DNA of 51,215 nt from Chloroflexota bacterium (GCA_016235425.1 JACRLC010000085.1:1-51215), one strand, 5' to 3'; positions 42,135 through 50,985 are shown, numbered from the stretch's first letter. A program made the numbers and translations. The notes: a model not told the origin generated them from the letters alone.

Positions 42135-42618
42135 TGACACTTCACCGCTTCTTGGACTTTCTGCAATTGGTCAACTAGAACTGCTCCAAGAGCAATTTGG
42201 AGCAGTTTTCATTCCGCAAGCCGTTCTTGACGAACTTAAAATTGAGACTGGTTTTCGCGGCACATCAGTCATCCAAAACGCTTTAAGCGATGGCTGGTTG
42301 GAGGTACACGAAATCCAAAACAAGCCTCTTGCTCAGGCTTTGTCCCTCGAATTGGACAAAGGAGAATCCGAAGCAATTACACTGGCAATGGATTTAAGCG
42401 TCGAAATGATAGTCATGGACGAGCGCATTGGTCGAGAACGAGCCAGGATTATGGGTCTGAAAACCGTCGGTGTCCTTGGGGTATTGTTGAATGCCAAAAA
42501 ACGCGGAAAAATTGATTCACTGAAAAGCGCCATGCAAGACCTGCGAAATGAGATCGGATTTTTCATTTCCGATGAACTCTACGAACGAATTTTAAAACAA
42601 GCTGGCGAATCGAAATAA
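42121..42618 (+). CDS. DUF3368 PIN-domain toxin
   Basis: 165 residues from ATG 42121. The N-terminal VSDTSPLLGLSAIGQLELLQ holds the first PIN aspartate, KGESEAITLAMDLSVEMIVM holds the glutamate and a later aspartate (MDERIGRERARIMGLKTVGV). These form the magnesium site of a ribonuclease. The stable pairing with the UPF0175 gene supports a toxin-antitoxin system. It is the first intact element of the accessory island. Confidence 0.85.
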   Translation: MPAVSDTSPLLGLSAIGQLELLQEQFGAVFIPQAVLDELKIETGFRGTSVIQNALSDGWLEVHEIQNKPLAQALSLELDKGESEAITLAMDLSVEMIVMDERIGRERARIMGLKTVGVLGVLLNAKKRGKIDSLKSAMQDLRNEIGFFISDELYERILKQAGESK

Positions 42619-42641
42619 TCTCCATTCAGGAGAGATATTCC

Positions 42642-42842
42642 ATGAAAGTCTTCCTCAGTTCCACCTACGTTGACTTAATCGAACATCGTAAAGCCGCGCA
42701 TGATGAAAACCATCCACGAATGAACCCACGAATGCGCGAATGGCGAGTCTTCTATTCGTTTACACTTGCACCTGACGCAAGTGCAGGTGTTCGTGAATTA
42801 TTCGCGGACGGTTCCTACAGACCTAACAGGATTTCGCCATGA
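42642..42842 (+). pseudogene. DUF4062 N-terminal stub truncated by a hairpin repeat
   Basis: The ORF starts with AGGAGA eight bases before its ATG and encodes MKVFLSSTYVDLIEHRKAA, the exact kind of N-terminus seen in DUF4062 (a TIR-like strand-helix unit found in STAND proteins). After about 21 residues the frame enters the hairpin repeat at 42710-42811 and the rest (HPRMNPRMREW...) is translated repeat. The stop overlaps the start of the NB-ARC gene (ATGA). The stub is thus probably the remnant of a longer gene once coupled to that ATPase. Confidence 0.65.
42710..42811. repeat. CCATCCACGAAT hairpin repeat, copy 1
   Basis: Starts CCATCCACGAATGAACCCACG and ends ATTCGCGGACGG. This copy has extra material in the centre (an inverted TTGCACCTGACGCAAGTGCAGGTG). 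It is inserted after codon 21 of the DUF4062 stub. Confidence 0.75.
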
Positions 42843-45000
42843 CCACAAAAAAACTCGCGCCATTACTCATTGCGCTTTTGGGTCTCGCCCTCATCATTGC
42901 CGCGTTTGTGGTTTGGCTCGAACCGCCCGCGGAAGGCGGGGTATTCACCACAGCAGGAGCGATCATTTCATTTCTCGCTGGTTTGGGGACAAGCATCAAA
43001 GGCTGGAAAGACCTATTGAAAAAAGATGAAGGTGAAAAAAGCGCTCAAACCCAAAGCCAAACTCAAAATCAGATCGTCAATGTTTACACCACTCCTCCTC
43101 CACCCCAATTTACCAATTCCCAATCTTCCAAAAACGCACTTCCCTACCAACCTTTCTTCTTTGGCCGCGCCAAAGAACTTGAAATCATAAAATCCGCCCT
43201 CTCCCCCGACTCCCGCACCTGGGGCGCACTCATTGACGGACCTGGCGGCATCGGCAAGACCGCCCTCGCCATCAAAGCCGCACACGACGCGCCAGCGGAA
43301 CTCTTCGAGCGCAAGATATTCATCACAGCCAAAGTGCGCGAACTGACTGCCGAAGGCGAAGCCAAACTAACCGACTTCACCCGCCCGACCTACCTCGCCA
43401 TGCTGGACGAACTGGGCAAGGAACGGGCAAAAAGGCGCTGATCATCTTCGACAATTTGGAAACCCTGCCCGAAGAAGAACGCACGCGCCTGTTCCAATTC
43501 CTCTCGCGCCTGCCCGAAGGGAACAAAGCCATTGTCACCTCCCGCCGCCGCACCGACGTGGACGCGCGCATCGTGCGCCTCGACCGCCTTGAACGCGCGG
43601 AAGCCCTGCAACTCATCGCCGAACTCGCCGCCAAATATCCGCGCCTTGCCCGCGCCTCCCAAAAAGAGCGCGAAGACCTGTACGAGATCACGCAGGGCAA
43701 CCCGCTCTTCATCCGCTGGATCGCGGGGCAGTTGGGGCGCGATGGCTCGCAGTGCCGCACCATCGCCGAAGCCTGCGCCTTCATTGACAAAGCCCCCAAA
43801 GGCAACGATCCGCTCGAATACATCTTCGGCGACCTGCTGGAGACCTTCACCGACGACGAGACAAAAGTCCTCGCCGCGCTGACGTATTTCAGCCTGCCCG
43901 CCAAACTCAAGTGGATCGCGGACATGACCGACCTGCCCGTCCGCGCCGCCGAGACCGCGCTGGAAGACCTGACCGACCGCTCCATCCTGACCTCCGACCT
44001 GCCCGCCCAAACCTATTTTTTACCGCCGCTGACAGCGAAATTCATCCGCACCCGCCGCCCCGAAGCCGTGACCCAGACAGGCGACGCCCTCACGCAACGT
44101 GCCTACGCCCTCGCCTTGCAATTCGGCGGCAGAAGCGAAGACTACGAAAAATTCCCAATGCTGGACGCCGAATGGAATTTCATCTCCGCCGCCCTGCCGC
44201 GCCTGCTGACAAGTGACAATGACCGCCTGCAAGTGGTCTGTGGTCAACTCTTTCAATTTCTCGGTTTCACAGGCAGATGGGATGACCGCTTGTGGCTTTT
44301 CGAGCAAGCCGAAACACGTGCCCTCGCTGTCGATGATAAAGAGGAAGCAGGTTGGCGGGCATATAACACAGGATACACTTACTATCTCCGCAACCAACCC
44401 GCCGAAGTGCTGGCGTGCGCCGCCCGCGCCATCAAACACTGGCAGGACAGCACGCCACGCAATAAAGCGATTGCCATCCAATTGCGCGGACACGGTCACA
44501 GACTGAACAAAGACTACCCCGCCGCCATCGTTGCCTACCGCGAAGTGGTGGAAATAGACCGCTCCATATCCCCCGAAAGCAACGATGTCGTCATTGACCT
44601 GAACGACCTGGCTGACGCGGAACGTATGAATAAAGATTACGCCGCCGCCGAGCGCGACTATCGCGAATCACTGCGAGTTGCAAAAAAAGTAATTCATCCA
44701 GAAGGCATTGCCACCAATACAGGCAACCTGGCAGAACTCGCCCTCGACCGCGAGTAGTGGGCAGAAGCCGAATCCCTTGCCCGCGAAGCCCTCGCGCTGG
44801 CAGAAAAAGTCGGGCGGCAGGAGTTGATTGCATGGGATTGCCGCGTCCTCGCCAAAGCCCTGCTCAAACAAAACCATAACCTTGATGAAGCCTTATCCAT
44901 GTCCCGCCGCGCCGTTGAGATTTACACGCGCCTGCGCTCGCCAAGTTTGCAATCAGCACAGGAAACGCTGGCGGAGATTGAAAAAGCCATCCACGAATGA
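42839..45000 (+). pseudogene. Broken membrane-anchored NB-ARC/TPR STAND ATPase
   Basis: Three frame pieces make one protein of about 720 residues. The first (42839-43441) has two hydrophobic helices, FFFGRAKELEIIKSALSP and Walker A DGPGGIGKT. A one-base loss in a run of five A (43429-43433) ends that frame; adding one A restores Walker B as KALIIFDNLE in the second frame (to 44757). It includes the winged helix and TPR units (KDYPAAIVAYREVVEIDRSI). A TAG at 44755 in place of an expected CAG then stops it; the same frame continues to 45000 with AESLAREALALAEKVGRQEL. The last codons (KAIHE-stop) lie inside a hairpin repeat. Architecture parallels the intact gene at 8022-10271. One lesion could be a sequencing error; two suggest decay. 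Confidence 0.8.
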
Positions 45001-45060
45001 GACCACGAATTCACGAATGGGGGTCGGGCATTCGAGTATTCGTGTGGTATTCGTGGACGG
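44987..45060. repeat. CCATCCACGAAT hairpin repeat, copy 2
   Basis: Runs CCATCCACGAATGAGACCACG to GTATTCGTGGACGG; the ends pair (CC.TCCACGAAT with ATTCGTGGA.GG), as do CCACGAAT and ATTCGTGTGG inside. It supplies the last codons and stop of the broken STAND gene. A GGAGA motif and an ATG follow 12-25 bases later. Confidence 0.85.
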
Positions 45061-45165
45061 TTTGGCAGGAGACAACATGAAGCGAGTTAATGGGGAAATT
45101 GAAAAGGCAATGAAGAATTCAGAATGATGAATGATGAAGCAGGTATAATTTCGGCAGGAAAAATC

Positions 45166-45540
45166 ATGACTACGAAAAGTTCCAAACCAAAGAAAGTCAG
45201 TGAAGCGCGTTCCGTTTACAAAACGGCTCCCCGAAACCGCATCCTCGTCAAATGCAAAAAGACGCTGGCTCAAACCTACGGCGAGCGGCTCAAGGGAGTC
45301 ATCCTTTACGGATCGATGGCGCGAAAACAAGCCTCTCCCACCAGCGATATTGACCTGCTTGTGCTCCTCGCTCCCCCGTTGGATTACTTCGCAGAATTGC
45401 GCCGAATTGTGGATGTGCTGTATCCGCTGCAACTTGAATCAAAACATTTAATCTCGGCAAAACCCGCCCCTGTGGATGATTACGAAGCAGGGAGTATTTC
45501 GCTGTATCGAAATGCAAAGCGGGAGGGAGTGGCAGTGTAA
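45166..45540 (+). CDS. MNT-type nucleotidyltransferase antitoxin
   Basis: 124 residues from ATG 45166, which has AGGA seven bases upstream. The nucleotidyltransferase signature GSMARKQASPTSDIDLLVLL (GSxAR...SDIDL) is clear, and the preceding helix is LAQTYGERLKGVILYGSM. MNT proteins neutralise HEPN ribonuclease toxins by AMPylation, and the pair is normally adjacent. Here the downstream partner is only a C-terminal fragment, so this gene is probably an orphan antitoxin. It lies between hairpin repeats in the accessory island. Confidence 0.85.
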   Translation: MTTKSSKPKKVSEARSVYKTAPRNRILVKCKKTLAQTYGERLKGVILYGSMARKQASPTSDIDLLVLLAPPLDYFAELRRIVDVLYPLQLESKHLISAKPAPVDDYEAGSISLYRNAKREGVAV

Positions 45541-45544
45541 TAAT

Positions 45545-45679
45545 TTGCAATGGCTATTCGATCTGCGCGGCGCGGGGGATTACGGTGTATCGGAACATGT
45601 CTCTGCGGGCGAAGCGTACAAATCGGTAAAAGTAGCGGAAGACTTCCTGAAAGCGGCGCTCAAAATTCTGGAAGAATAG
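45545..45679 (+). pseudogene. C-terminal remnant of a HEPN toxin
   Basis: After the MNT stop, the sequence LFDLRGAGDYGVSEHVSAGE, then SVKVAEDFLKAALKILEE matches the end of HEPN proteins that pair with MNT (YDLRxxADYG... then AxxFLxAxxxxL). The catalytic RxxxxxH region and the first ~80 residues are missing. The piece is in an open frame with upstream sequence but has no start of its own. It marks a lost toxin half. Confidence 0.6.
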
Positions 45680-45735
45680 TCAGAACAATGAATTCTCGCC
45701 CGAAGCGCAGGAAACGCTGGCGGAAATTGAAAGAG

Positions 45736-46063
45736 CCATCCACGAATGAAACCACGAATTCACGAATGGGAGTCGGGCATTCGAGTATTCGTGTGATATT
45801 CGTGGATGGTTTGACGGGAGAGCGAAAGAGCCATCCACGAATGAAACCACGAATTCACGAATGGGAGTCGGGTATTCGAGTATTCGTGTGGTATTCGTGG
45901 ACGGTTTGGCAGAGATCGAGAAGGCTATCCACGAATGGAAGTCAAGTATTCGAGCATTCGTGTGACATTCGTGGACGGTTTGACGGCAGAGAGAAAGAGC
46001 CGTCCGCAAATGAAGCCATGAATGGGAGTCAGGCATTCGTCATTGTGTAATATTCGTGGACGG
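45736..46063. repeat. Cluster of four hairpin repeats (copies 3-6)
   Basis: Copies are at 45736-45809, 45831-45904, 45925-45978 and 46000-46063. Each starts like CC(A/G)TCCACGAAT and ends ATTCGTGGA(C/T)GG, so each is a hairpin; copies 3 and 4 are nearly full, 5 lacks part of the first arm's inner segment and 6 is diverged (CCGTCCGCAAAT). Just before copies 3 and 5 are partial duplicates of the 3' end of the STAND gene (GGAAATTGAAAGAG, GAGATCGAGAAGG). The 426-bp region from 45680 to 46105 holds no credible gene. Confidence 0.85.
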
Positions 46064-46105
46064 TATTATCAGAATTTGGAATAAAATCCCATAAGTGGAG
46101 ACCCT

Positions 46106-46543
46106 ATGCCCCTTGCAGTTGACTCAGCTGGAAATGACCTGACCTACAAACTGATTGGCTTGGCGATGGAGGTTCACAATGAACTTGGTCATGGCTTCAA
46201 AGAGGAAGTGTATGAGAAGGCCTTGGAAGTCAAACTCAACCATGCAGGGCTTGAACCGAACCGCCAATACCAAGTCTTTGTTGATTTCGAAGGCGAACGG
46301 GTTGCCACCTTCTATTTGGATTTATTTCCAAACCAGCAGGTGGTTGTGGAAGTCAAAGCGTTTAGTCATCAACTGACCAATGACGAATTGGCGCAGGTCA
46401 TCAATTATTTGAAAGCCACTGGCGCGCCTGTCGCGCTATTATTCAACTTTGGGCGCAGAAGATTGGAATATCGGAGAGTCTTCCCTGGCAAGGATATGAA
46501 ACCTGTCCAACGAATTGGGCGGGATAATGTGATAAAGAAGTAA
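46106..46543 (+). CDS. GxxExxY family protein
   Basis: 145 residues with GGAG six bases before the ATG. The family name motif is present in LGHGFKEEVYEKALEVKLN, and FVDFEGERVATFYLDLFPNQ, VVEVKAFSHQ and LKATGAPVALLFNFG follow in the expected order. The fold resembles PD-(D/E)xK nucleases, with Asp, VEVK and a Glu at the right places, and these small proteins are common in mobile or defence-rich regions. No activity is proven. Here it is flanked by hairpin repeats. Confidence 0.88.
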   Translation: MPLAVDSAGNDLTYKLIGLAMEVHNELGHGFKEEVYEKALEVKLNHAGLEPNRQYQVFVDFEGERVATFYLDLFPNQQVVVEVKAFSHQLTNDELAQVINYLKATGAPVALLFNFGRRRLEYRRVFPGKDMKPVQRIGRDNVIKK

Positions 46544-46557
46544 AGGCAGCGCAAAGA

Positions 46558-46631
46558 CCGCCCTCGAATGAAACCACGAAATCGCGAATGCGAGTCGCCC
46601 ATTCGTTCATTCGTGTGATATTCGTGGACGG
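46558..46631. repeat. CCATCCACGAAT hairpin repeat, copy 7
   Basis: Starts CCGCCCTCGAATGAAACCACG and ends TATTCGTGGACGG. The ribosome site GGAGA of the next gene follows directly (ATTGGAGAAAAAATG). Confidence 0.8.
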
Positions 46632-46647
46632 TTTGATTGGAGAAAAA

Positions 46648-47019
46648 ATGAAACAAATACCTGAAAACAAAGCTCGTGAAGAATGCATTGCCAACGAAGT
46701 TACCGTTGACGCTTATGGTAGCGAAGAAGTCATGGTCGGCTGGCTGACTTATTTGCAAGATAATCTTGCATGTCCCTTTGAAGCGGAGTGTATCGAGGAA
46801 ACAAAAATCTCCCCACTGCGTAAAGGAGAGGAAGTAACGGTTCTTGAACTGATTGACGCTGACGAAAACCTCGGCGGCGACTTCTTCGTCCTCATCGAGT
46901 GGAGCGGACGCAAATTGGGTGTTCCCCTCACACAACTGAAACCCTTGAAAGCAGACAAGGAGACCAAACAAGCCGTCGAAGACTGGCAATACTGGAAAGC
47001 CAGAGGCTACAACTTCTAA
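46648..47019 (+). CDS. CcbP-like calcium-binding protein
   Basis: 123 residues from ATG 46648 with GGAGA five to six bases upstream. It matches the CcbP (cyanobacterial calcium-binding protein) pattern: [60 protein letters not shown] and [15 protein letters not shown]. In Anabaena CcbP buffers calcium and is degraded during heterocyst formation; a similar role here is not established. Acidic residues in the DADENLGGD loop could bind metal. It lies downstream of a repeat and upstream of tnaA. Confidence 0.75.
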   Translation: MKQIPENKAREECIANEVTVDAYGSEEVMVGWLTYLQDNLACPFEAECIEETKISPLRKGEEVTVLELIDADENLGGDFFVLIEWSGRKLGVPLTQLKPLKADKETKQAVEDWQYWKARGYNF

Positions 47020-47084
47020 TTCTCCAATCTCCAATCTCTAATTCTCTAATCTCCGATTACCAATCCCAAATCACTGGAGTCTAC

Positions 47085-48458
47085 ATGCACTACCCCCCCG
47101 AACCCTTCCGTATCAAAGTAACTGAACCAATTCGCCTCATTCCACCCGCCGCAAGAGAACAGGCGCTCGAAGGGGCAGGTTACAACCTGTTCTCGATGAA
47201 AGCCGAAGACATCTTCATTGACCTGCTGACCGACTCAGGCACCGGCGCGATGAGTCAGGATCAATGGGCCGCCATCATGCGCGGCGACGAGTCCTACGCG
47301 GGGGCGCGCTCGTTCCATCGCCTCAAGGCCGCGGTGGAGGATATCTTCGGCTTCAAGTATTTCGTCCCCACCCACCAGGGACGCGCGGCAGAGAATATTT
47401 TGTCCGCGTGTTTGGTCAAACCTGGACAGTACGTCCCCTCGAACATGCACTTCGATACCACGGACGCGAACATCCGCGCCCGCGGCGGTCGCCCGACCAA
47501 CCTGATCATTGACGAAGCCTTCGACCCCGCCAACCCGCATCCGTTCAAAGGCAACATGGACATTGCCAAACTGCGGGCCTTCATCGAAAAGGTTGGGGTG
47601 GAGAAAATCCCGTTCGGAATGGTGACAGTTACAAACAACGCGGGAGGCGGCCAGCCTGTCTCGATGGAAAATCTCAAAGCGGTGGCGGCTGTCTACCGCG
47701 AGTTCAAAATCCCATTCTTCATCGATTCCGCCCGCTACGCCGAGAACGCCTACTTCATCAAACTGCGCGAGAAGGGCTACGAGAACAAGCCCGTGATCGA
47801 GATTGCGCGGGAGATGTACGCGCTGGCCGACGGCATGACCATGTCCGCTAAAAAGGACGCGATTGTCAACATCGGCGGCCTGCTGTGCATGAACGATGAG
47901 TCGCTGTTTCAGCACGTCAAGAACGAACTCATCCTGCGCGAGGGCTTCCCCACCTATGGCGGACTTGCAGGCCGCGACCTCGACGCGATGGCGGTCGGCC
48001 TGTACGAGGGGCTCGACGAAGCCTATCTCGCCTATCGCCTCTCGCAAACCGCCTACCTCGCGGCGCGGCTCAACGACGCAGGCATTCCCACCATCCAGCC
48101 TGCGGGCGGACACGCAGTCTACCTCGACGCGGCGCACGTCTTCCCGCACATCCCGCAGAGCGAATTTCCCGGTCAGGCGCTGGCGGTGGAGCTCTATCTC
48201 GAAGGCGGCATCCGCGGCGTGGAAATTGGCTCGGTCATGTTTGCCTACCCCGACCCTGATTCGGGAAAAATGATTTATCCCAAACTTGAACTTTTGCGCC
48301 TTGCAATTCCCCGCCGCACGTACACCCAAAGCCATTTGGATTACGTCGCCGATTGCGCGGTGAAGATCAAATCACGCGCATCATCCGTGCGCGGCTACAA
48401 ATTTACTTACGCGCCTGAATTGCTCAGGCACTTCACCGCGCGCTTCGAGCCGTTATAA
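47085..48458 (+). CDS. tnaA: Tryptophanase (beta-eliminating lyase)
   Basis: 457 residues from ATG 47085 with GGAG five bases upstream. The PLP site is [20 protein letters not shown]. Of the residues that separate tryptophanase from tyrosine phenol-lyase, Asp in HFDTT (residues 122-126) and His in LLRHFTARF near the C-terminus both match tryptophanase. The enzyme cleaves tryptophan to indole, pyruvate and ammonia. No tnaC-like leader or tnaB permease is adjacent; the 66-bp spacer upstream is a CT-rich run of AATCTCC-like units. Confidence 0.9.
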   Translation: MHYPPEPFRIKVTEPIRLIPPAAREQALEGAGYNLFSMKAEDIFIDLLTDSGTGAMSQDQWAAIMRGDESYAGARSFHRLKAAVEDIFGFKYFVPTHQGRAAENILSACLVKPGQYVPSNMHFDTTDANIRARGGRPTNLIIDEAFDPANPHPFKGNMDIAKLRAFIEKVGVEKIPFGMVTVTNNAGGGQPVSMENLKAVAAVYREFKIPFFIDSARYAENAYFIKLREKGYENKPVIEIAREMYALADGMTMSAKKDAIVNIGGLLCMNDESLFQHVKNELILREGFPTYGGLAGRDLDAMAVGLYEGLDEAYLAYRLSQTAYLAARLNDAGIPTIQPAGGHAVYLDAAHVFPHIPQSEFPGQALAVELYLEGGIRGVEIGSVMFAYPDPDSGKMIYPKLELLRLAIPRRTYTQSHLDYVADCAVKIKSRASSVRGYKFTYAPELLRHFTARFEPL

Positions 48459-48463
48459 CCTAT

Positions 48464-48603
48464 GTCATTGCGAGCCGTTCTTTAGCGAAGCAATCTCCCG
48501 TTTACGGATAATTCTCATTGAGAAGTTTTCACTGGTAATCGGAGATTGCTTCGGCGGAGGTACGCCGCCTCGGAATCCCGCCGCGCCCTGGCGGGGCAAT
48601 GAC
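48464..48603. repeat. GTCATTGCGAG-type dispersed repeat before recJ
   Basis: Starts GTCATTGCGAGCCG and ends GGGGCAATGAC, with inner arms GAAGCAATCTCC and GGAGATTGCTTCGG pairing. This is a known kind of dispersed palindromic repeat in Chloroflexota and other phyla. Its last bases contain an ATG (48599) in the recJ frame. Confidence 0.85.
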
Positions 48604-48613
48604 AACCAACAAT

Positions 48614-50935
48614 ATGACTCGCTGGTTAAATCCTCAACCTGTTAATACGGATTCATTGGAAAGTCTCGGACTTCATCCCCTCGCCGCGCAGACTCTCATC
48701 CGCAGAGGGATTCAAACCCCAGACTCTGCCCGCGCCTTCCTCGACCCGCTTCATTCCGCCCCGACACCTGCCTCCGCGCTCCCAGGCATGGACTCTGCTG
48801 TGGAGCGGATCTCGTCCGCCCTGCGCACGAAGGAGCCTATCTGCGTCTGGGGCGACTTCGACGTGGATGGACAAACCTCCACGACCCTGCTCGTGCAAAC
48901 ACTCCAGGCGCTCGGCGCGAATGTTACTTATTACATTCCGATTCGCGGCAAAGAGAGTCACGGCGTTCACGTCGAGAGTCTCAAACCAATCATTGATAAC
49001 GGCGCAAAGTTAATTATCACATGCGACACAGGCATCACTGCCCACGAAGCGATTGACTACGCCAACTCCCGCGGCGTGAACGTGGTCATCACCGACCACC
49101 ATGATTTGGGTGAAACTCTTCCAAACGCAAAGGCAGTTGTTAATCCAAAACTGCTTCCCGAAGACCACCCTCTCGCAAACCTTGCAGGTGTCGGGGTCGC
49201 CTACAAACTCGCCGAAGCATTACTCTCCCTCACCCCCAACCCCTCTCCCAGTGGGAGAGGGATGTCCGAAGGACAGGGTGAGGGCGAACTTCTCGATCTC
49301 GTTGCCCTCGGCCTCATCGCCGACGTTGCTTTGCTCAGAGGTGAAACCCGCTCCCTAGCGCAAAAAGGGATTCAAAAACTACGGGAAACAAAACGGCTCG
49401 GCTTGAAAGTCATCGCCGAACTTTCCGGCACCAATCTCGAAACGCTGACCGAAGAAACCATCGGCTTCACCTTCGCACCGCGCCTGAATGCGCTGGGAAG
49501 GCTTGGCGACGCGAATCCCGCGGTGGAATTACTAATTACCAATAACCCCGCCCGCGCCCGCGTCCTTGCCGCACAGATCGAAGGGCTGAATGCTCAACGC
49601 CGATTACTAACGAGCCAGGTCTACGAGGCGGCAGAAGCACAACTACGCGAGAATCCAGATTTGCTCACAGAACCTGCCATCGTGCTGTCCCATCCCAACT
49701 GGCCTGGCGGCGTGGTGGGAATTGTCGCCAACCGCCTCGTCGACAGATACCACAAGCCCGCCCTGCTCCTGACCGAATCCGACGATGGCATTTTGCGCGG
49801 CTCGGCCCGCTCCGTGGATGGACTTCACATCACCGAAGCAATCACCGCAAACAGGGACTTGCTCCTCGGCTTCGGGGGTCACCCGATGGCGGCGGGACTT
49901 TCGCTGCAAGCAGAAAATCTCACCGCCTTCCGCAAGGGACTTGGCAAAGCCGTCGAAAAACAACTCGGCGAAATCACCCGCGAAGAACCCACCCTGCAAA
50001 TTGACGCGTGGCTCGGACTGAATGAAATCAATCTCGAACTTGCCGCGGCGCTGGAATCCCTGGCTCCGTTTGGCGCAGGCAATCCATCTCTCACGCTGGC
50101 GACTCGCGGCGTGCAAATGAAATCCATTTCGACGATTGGGAAGACGAAGGAACATCTTCGGTTGACGGTCGAAGATGAAAGCGGGACGACACAAAGCATT
50201 CTGTGGTGGGGCGGCGCCGGCGAAGAACTCCCCGAAGAAGGCAGAAAGATTGATATCGCCTACTCCCTGCGAGCCAGTTCCTATCGCGGGCAAAAGCAAG
50301 TCTCGATGCAATTTGAGGAATTCCGCGTAGTTGAAGAAAAGCCGGTTGAATTAAAACCGAAGAAACTTGAAATTGTTGATTACCGGTTGAATGTTGGCAG
50401 GTTGGAAAGTTTGAAGGTTGGGATGCTGGTTTGGGCAGAAGGAAGCGAAAAAGCAAAAGGTAAATCGCGCTTCGATTTACATCGAGCGGATGAGTTCGCG
50501 ATTTACACAACTCCCTCGTCCCCTGTTGAATTGCGGAAGGCGTTGGAGATTGTCCAACCGAAGACGATTTATGTTTTCGCGGTTCCACCTGCCGAAGAAA
50601 AGACGGATGACTTTTTGAGTCGTCTTGCGGGTTTATGCAAATACGCGCTCAACCAACGGGGGGGCAAAGTGGCTGTCCACGAACTCGCGGCGGCCATGGC
50701 TTCACGCGAGAGCGCAATTCAAATCGGATTGGAATGGCTCGCGGCGGGAGGGCATTTGTCTGTGAGAGTGGAGGATGACCAGGTTACCTTATCCGCGGAA
50801 AAGCCAGAGGCGAATCAATATTTGCAGAAAGAGTTATATATTGCTTTGAAAGGGTCGTTGAATGAAACGTCCGCGTATCGGAAATACATTTCGACAGTAA
50901 GCGATTTGAAGGGATTGATCGAAAGAAATCTTTAA
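48614..50935 (+). CDS. recJ: Single-stranded DNA exonuclease RecJ
   Basis: 773 residues from ATG 48614; ATG 48599 five codons earlier is inside a repeat. The DHH phosphoesterase motifs are GDFDVDGQTST, IITCDTGITAHEAI and VVITDHHDLGETLPNAKAVV, followed by GVGVAYKLAEALL and the DHHA1 domain with GFGGHPMAAGLSLQAENLTA. An OB-fold region follows (IDIAYSLRASSYRG), then about 180 residues at the C-terminus of no known domain. RecJ degrades 5'-ended single strands in repair. A palindromic repeat is inserted in frame near residue 205 (see separate entry). Confidence 0.93.
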   Translation: MTRWLNPQPVNTDSLESLGLHPLAAQTLIRRGIQTPDSARAFLDPLHSAPTPASALPGMDSAVERISSALRTKEPICVWGDFDVDGQTSTTLLVQTLQALGANVTYYIPIRGKESHGVHVESLKPIIDNGAKLIITCDTGITAHEAIDYANSRGVNVVITDHHDLGETLPNAKAVVNPKLLPEDHPLANLAGVGVAYKLAEALLSLTPNPSPSGRGMSEGQGEGELLDLVALGLIADVALLRGETRSLAQKGIQKLRETKRLGLKVIAELSGTNLETLTEETIGFTFAPRLNALGRLGDANPAVELLITNNPARARVLAAQIEGLNAQRRLLTSQVYEAAEAQLRENPDLLTEPAIVLSHPNWPGGVVGIVANRLVDRYHKPALLLTESDDGILRGSARSVDGLHITEAITANRDLLLGFGGHPMAAGLSLQAENLTAFRKGLGKAVEKQLGEITREEPTLQIDAWLGLNEINLELAAALESLAPFGAGNPSLTLATRGVQMKSISTIGKTKEHLRLTVEDESGTTQSILWWGGAGEELPEEGRKIDIAYSLRASSYRGQKQVSMQFEEFRVVEEKPVELKPKKLEIVDYRLNVGRLESLKVGMLVWAEGSEKAKGKSRFDLHRADEFAIYTTPSSPVELRKALEIVQPKTIYVFAVPPAEEKTDDFLSRLAGLCKYALNQRGGKVAVHELAAAMASRESAIQIGLEWLAAGGHLSVRVEDDQVTLSAEKPEANQYLQKELYIALKGSLNETSAYRKYISTVSDLKGLIERNL
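49227..49284 (+). repeat. GAGGG-type palindromic repeat inserted in frame in recJ
   Basis: CCCTCACCCCCAACCCCTCTCCC then AGTGGGAGAGGGATGTCCGAAGGACAGGGTGAGGG has the ends of the intergenic family (CCCTCA/TGAGGG). It is translated as LTPNPSPSGRGMSEGQGEG between AYKLAEALLS and ELLDLVALGL. Those two flanks join directly in ordinary RecJ proteins, so it looks like a surface insertion. Confidence 0.85.
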
Positions 50936-50985
50936 TAGGTCACGCTTGAAGCGGGAATGGTCACCAGCGCAACAGATACCAAAGA

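Noticed and set aside
43427-43441. Programmed frameshift at the A run in the STAND gene
   Set aside because: The frame reads GCA AAA AGG, which is not a canonical X XXY YYZ site, and there is a separate amber stop downstream; mutation or read error is simpler.
45077-45127. 16-codon ORF after hairpin copy 2 with a GGAGA upstream
   Set aside because: It is very short and resembles the duplicated EIEKA fragment of the STAND gene end; no evidence of function.
45736-46063. Regularly spaced repeats that might be a CRISPR array
   Set aside because: Units are 54-74 bp hairpins with 20-21 bp gaps that also share sequence, they diverge between copies, and no cas gene is near. Other copies are dispersed.
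46899-47084. Upstream extension of the tnaA frame
   Set aside because: It overlaps the CcbP-like gene and passes through a low-complexity AATCTCC spacer; the ATG at 47085 has a proper ribosome site.
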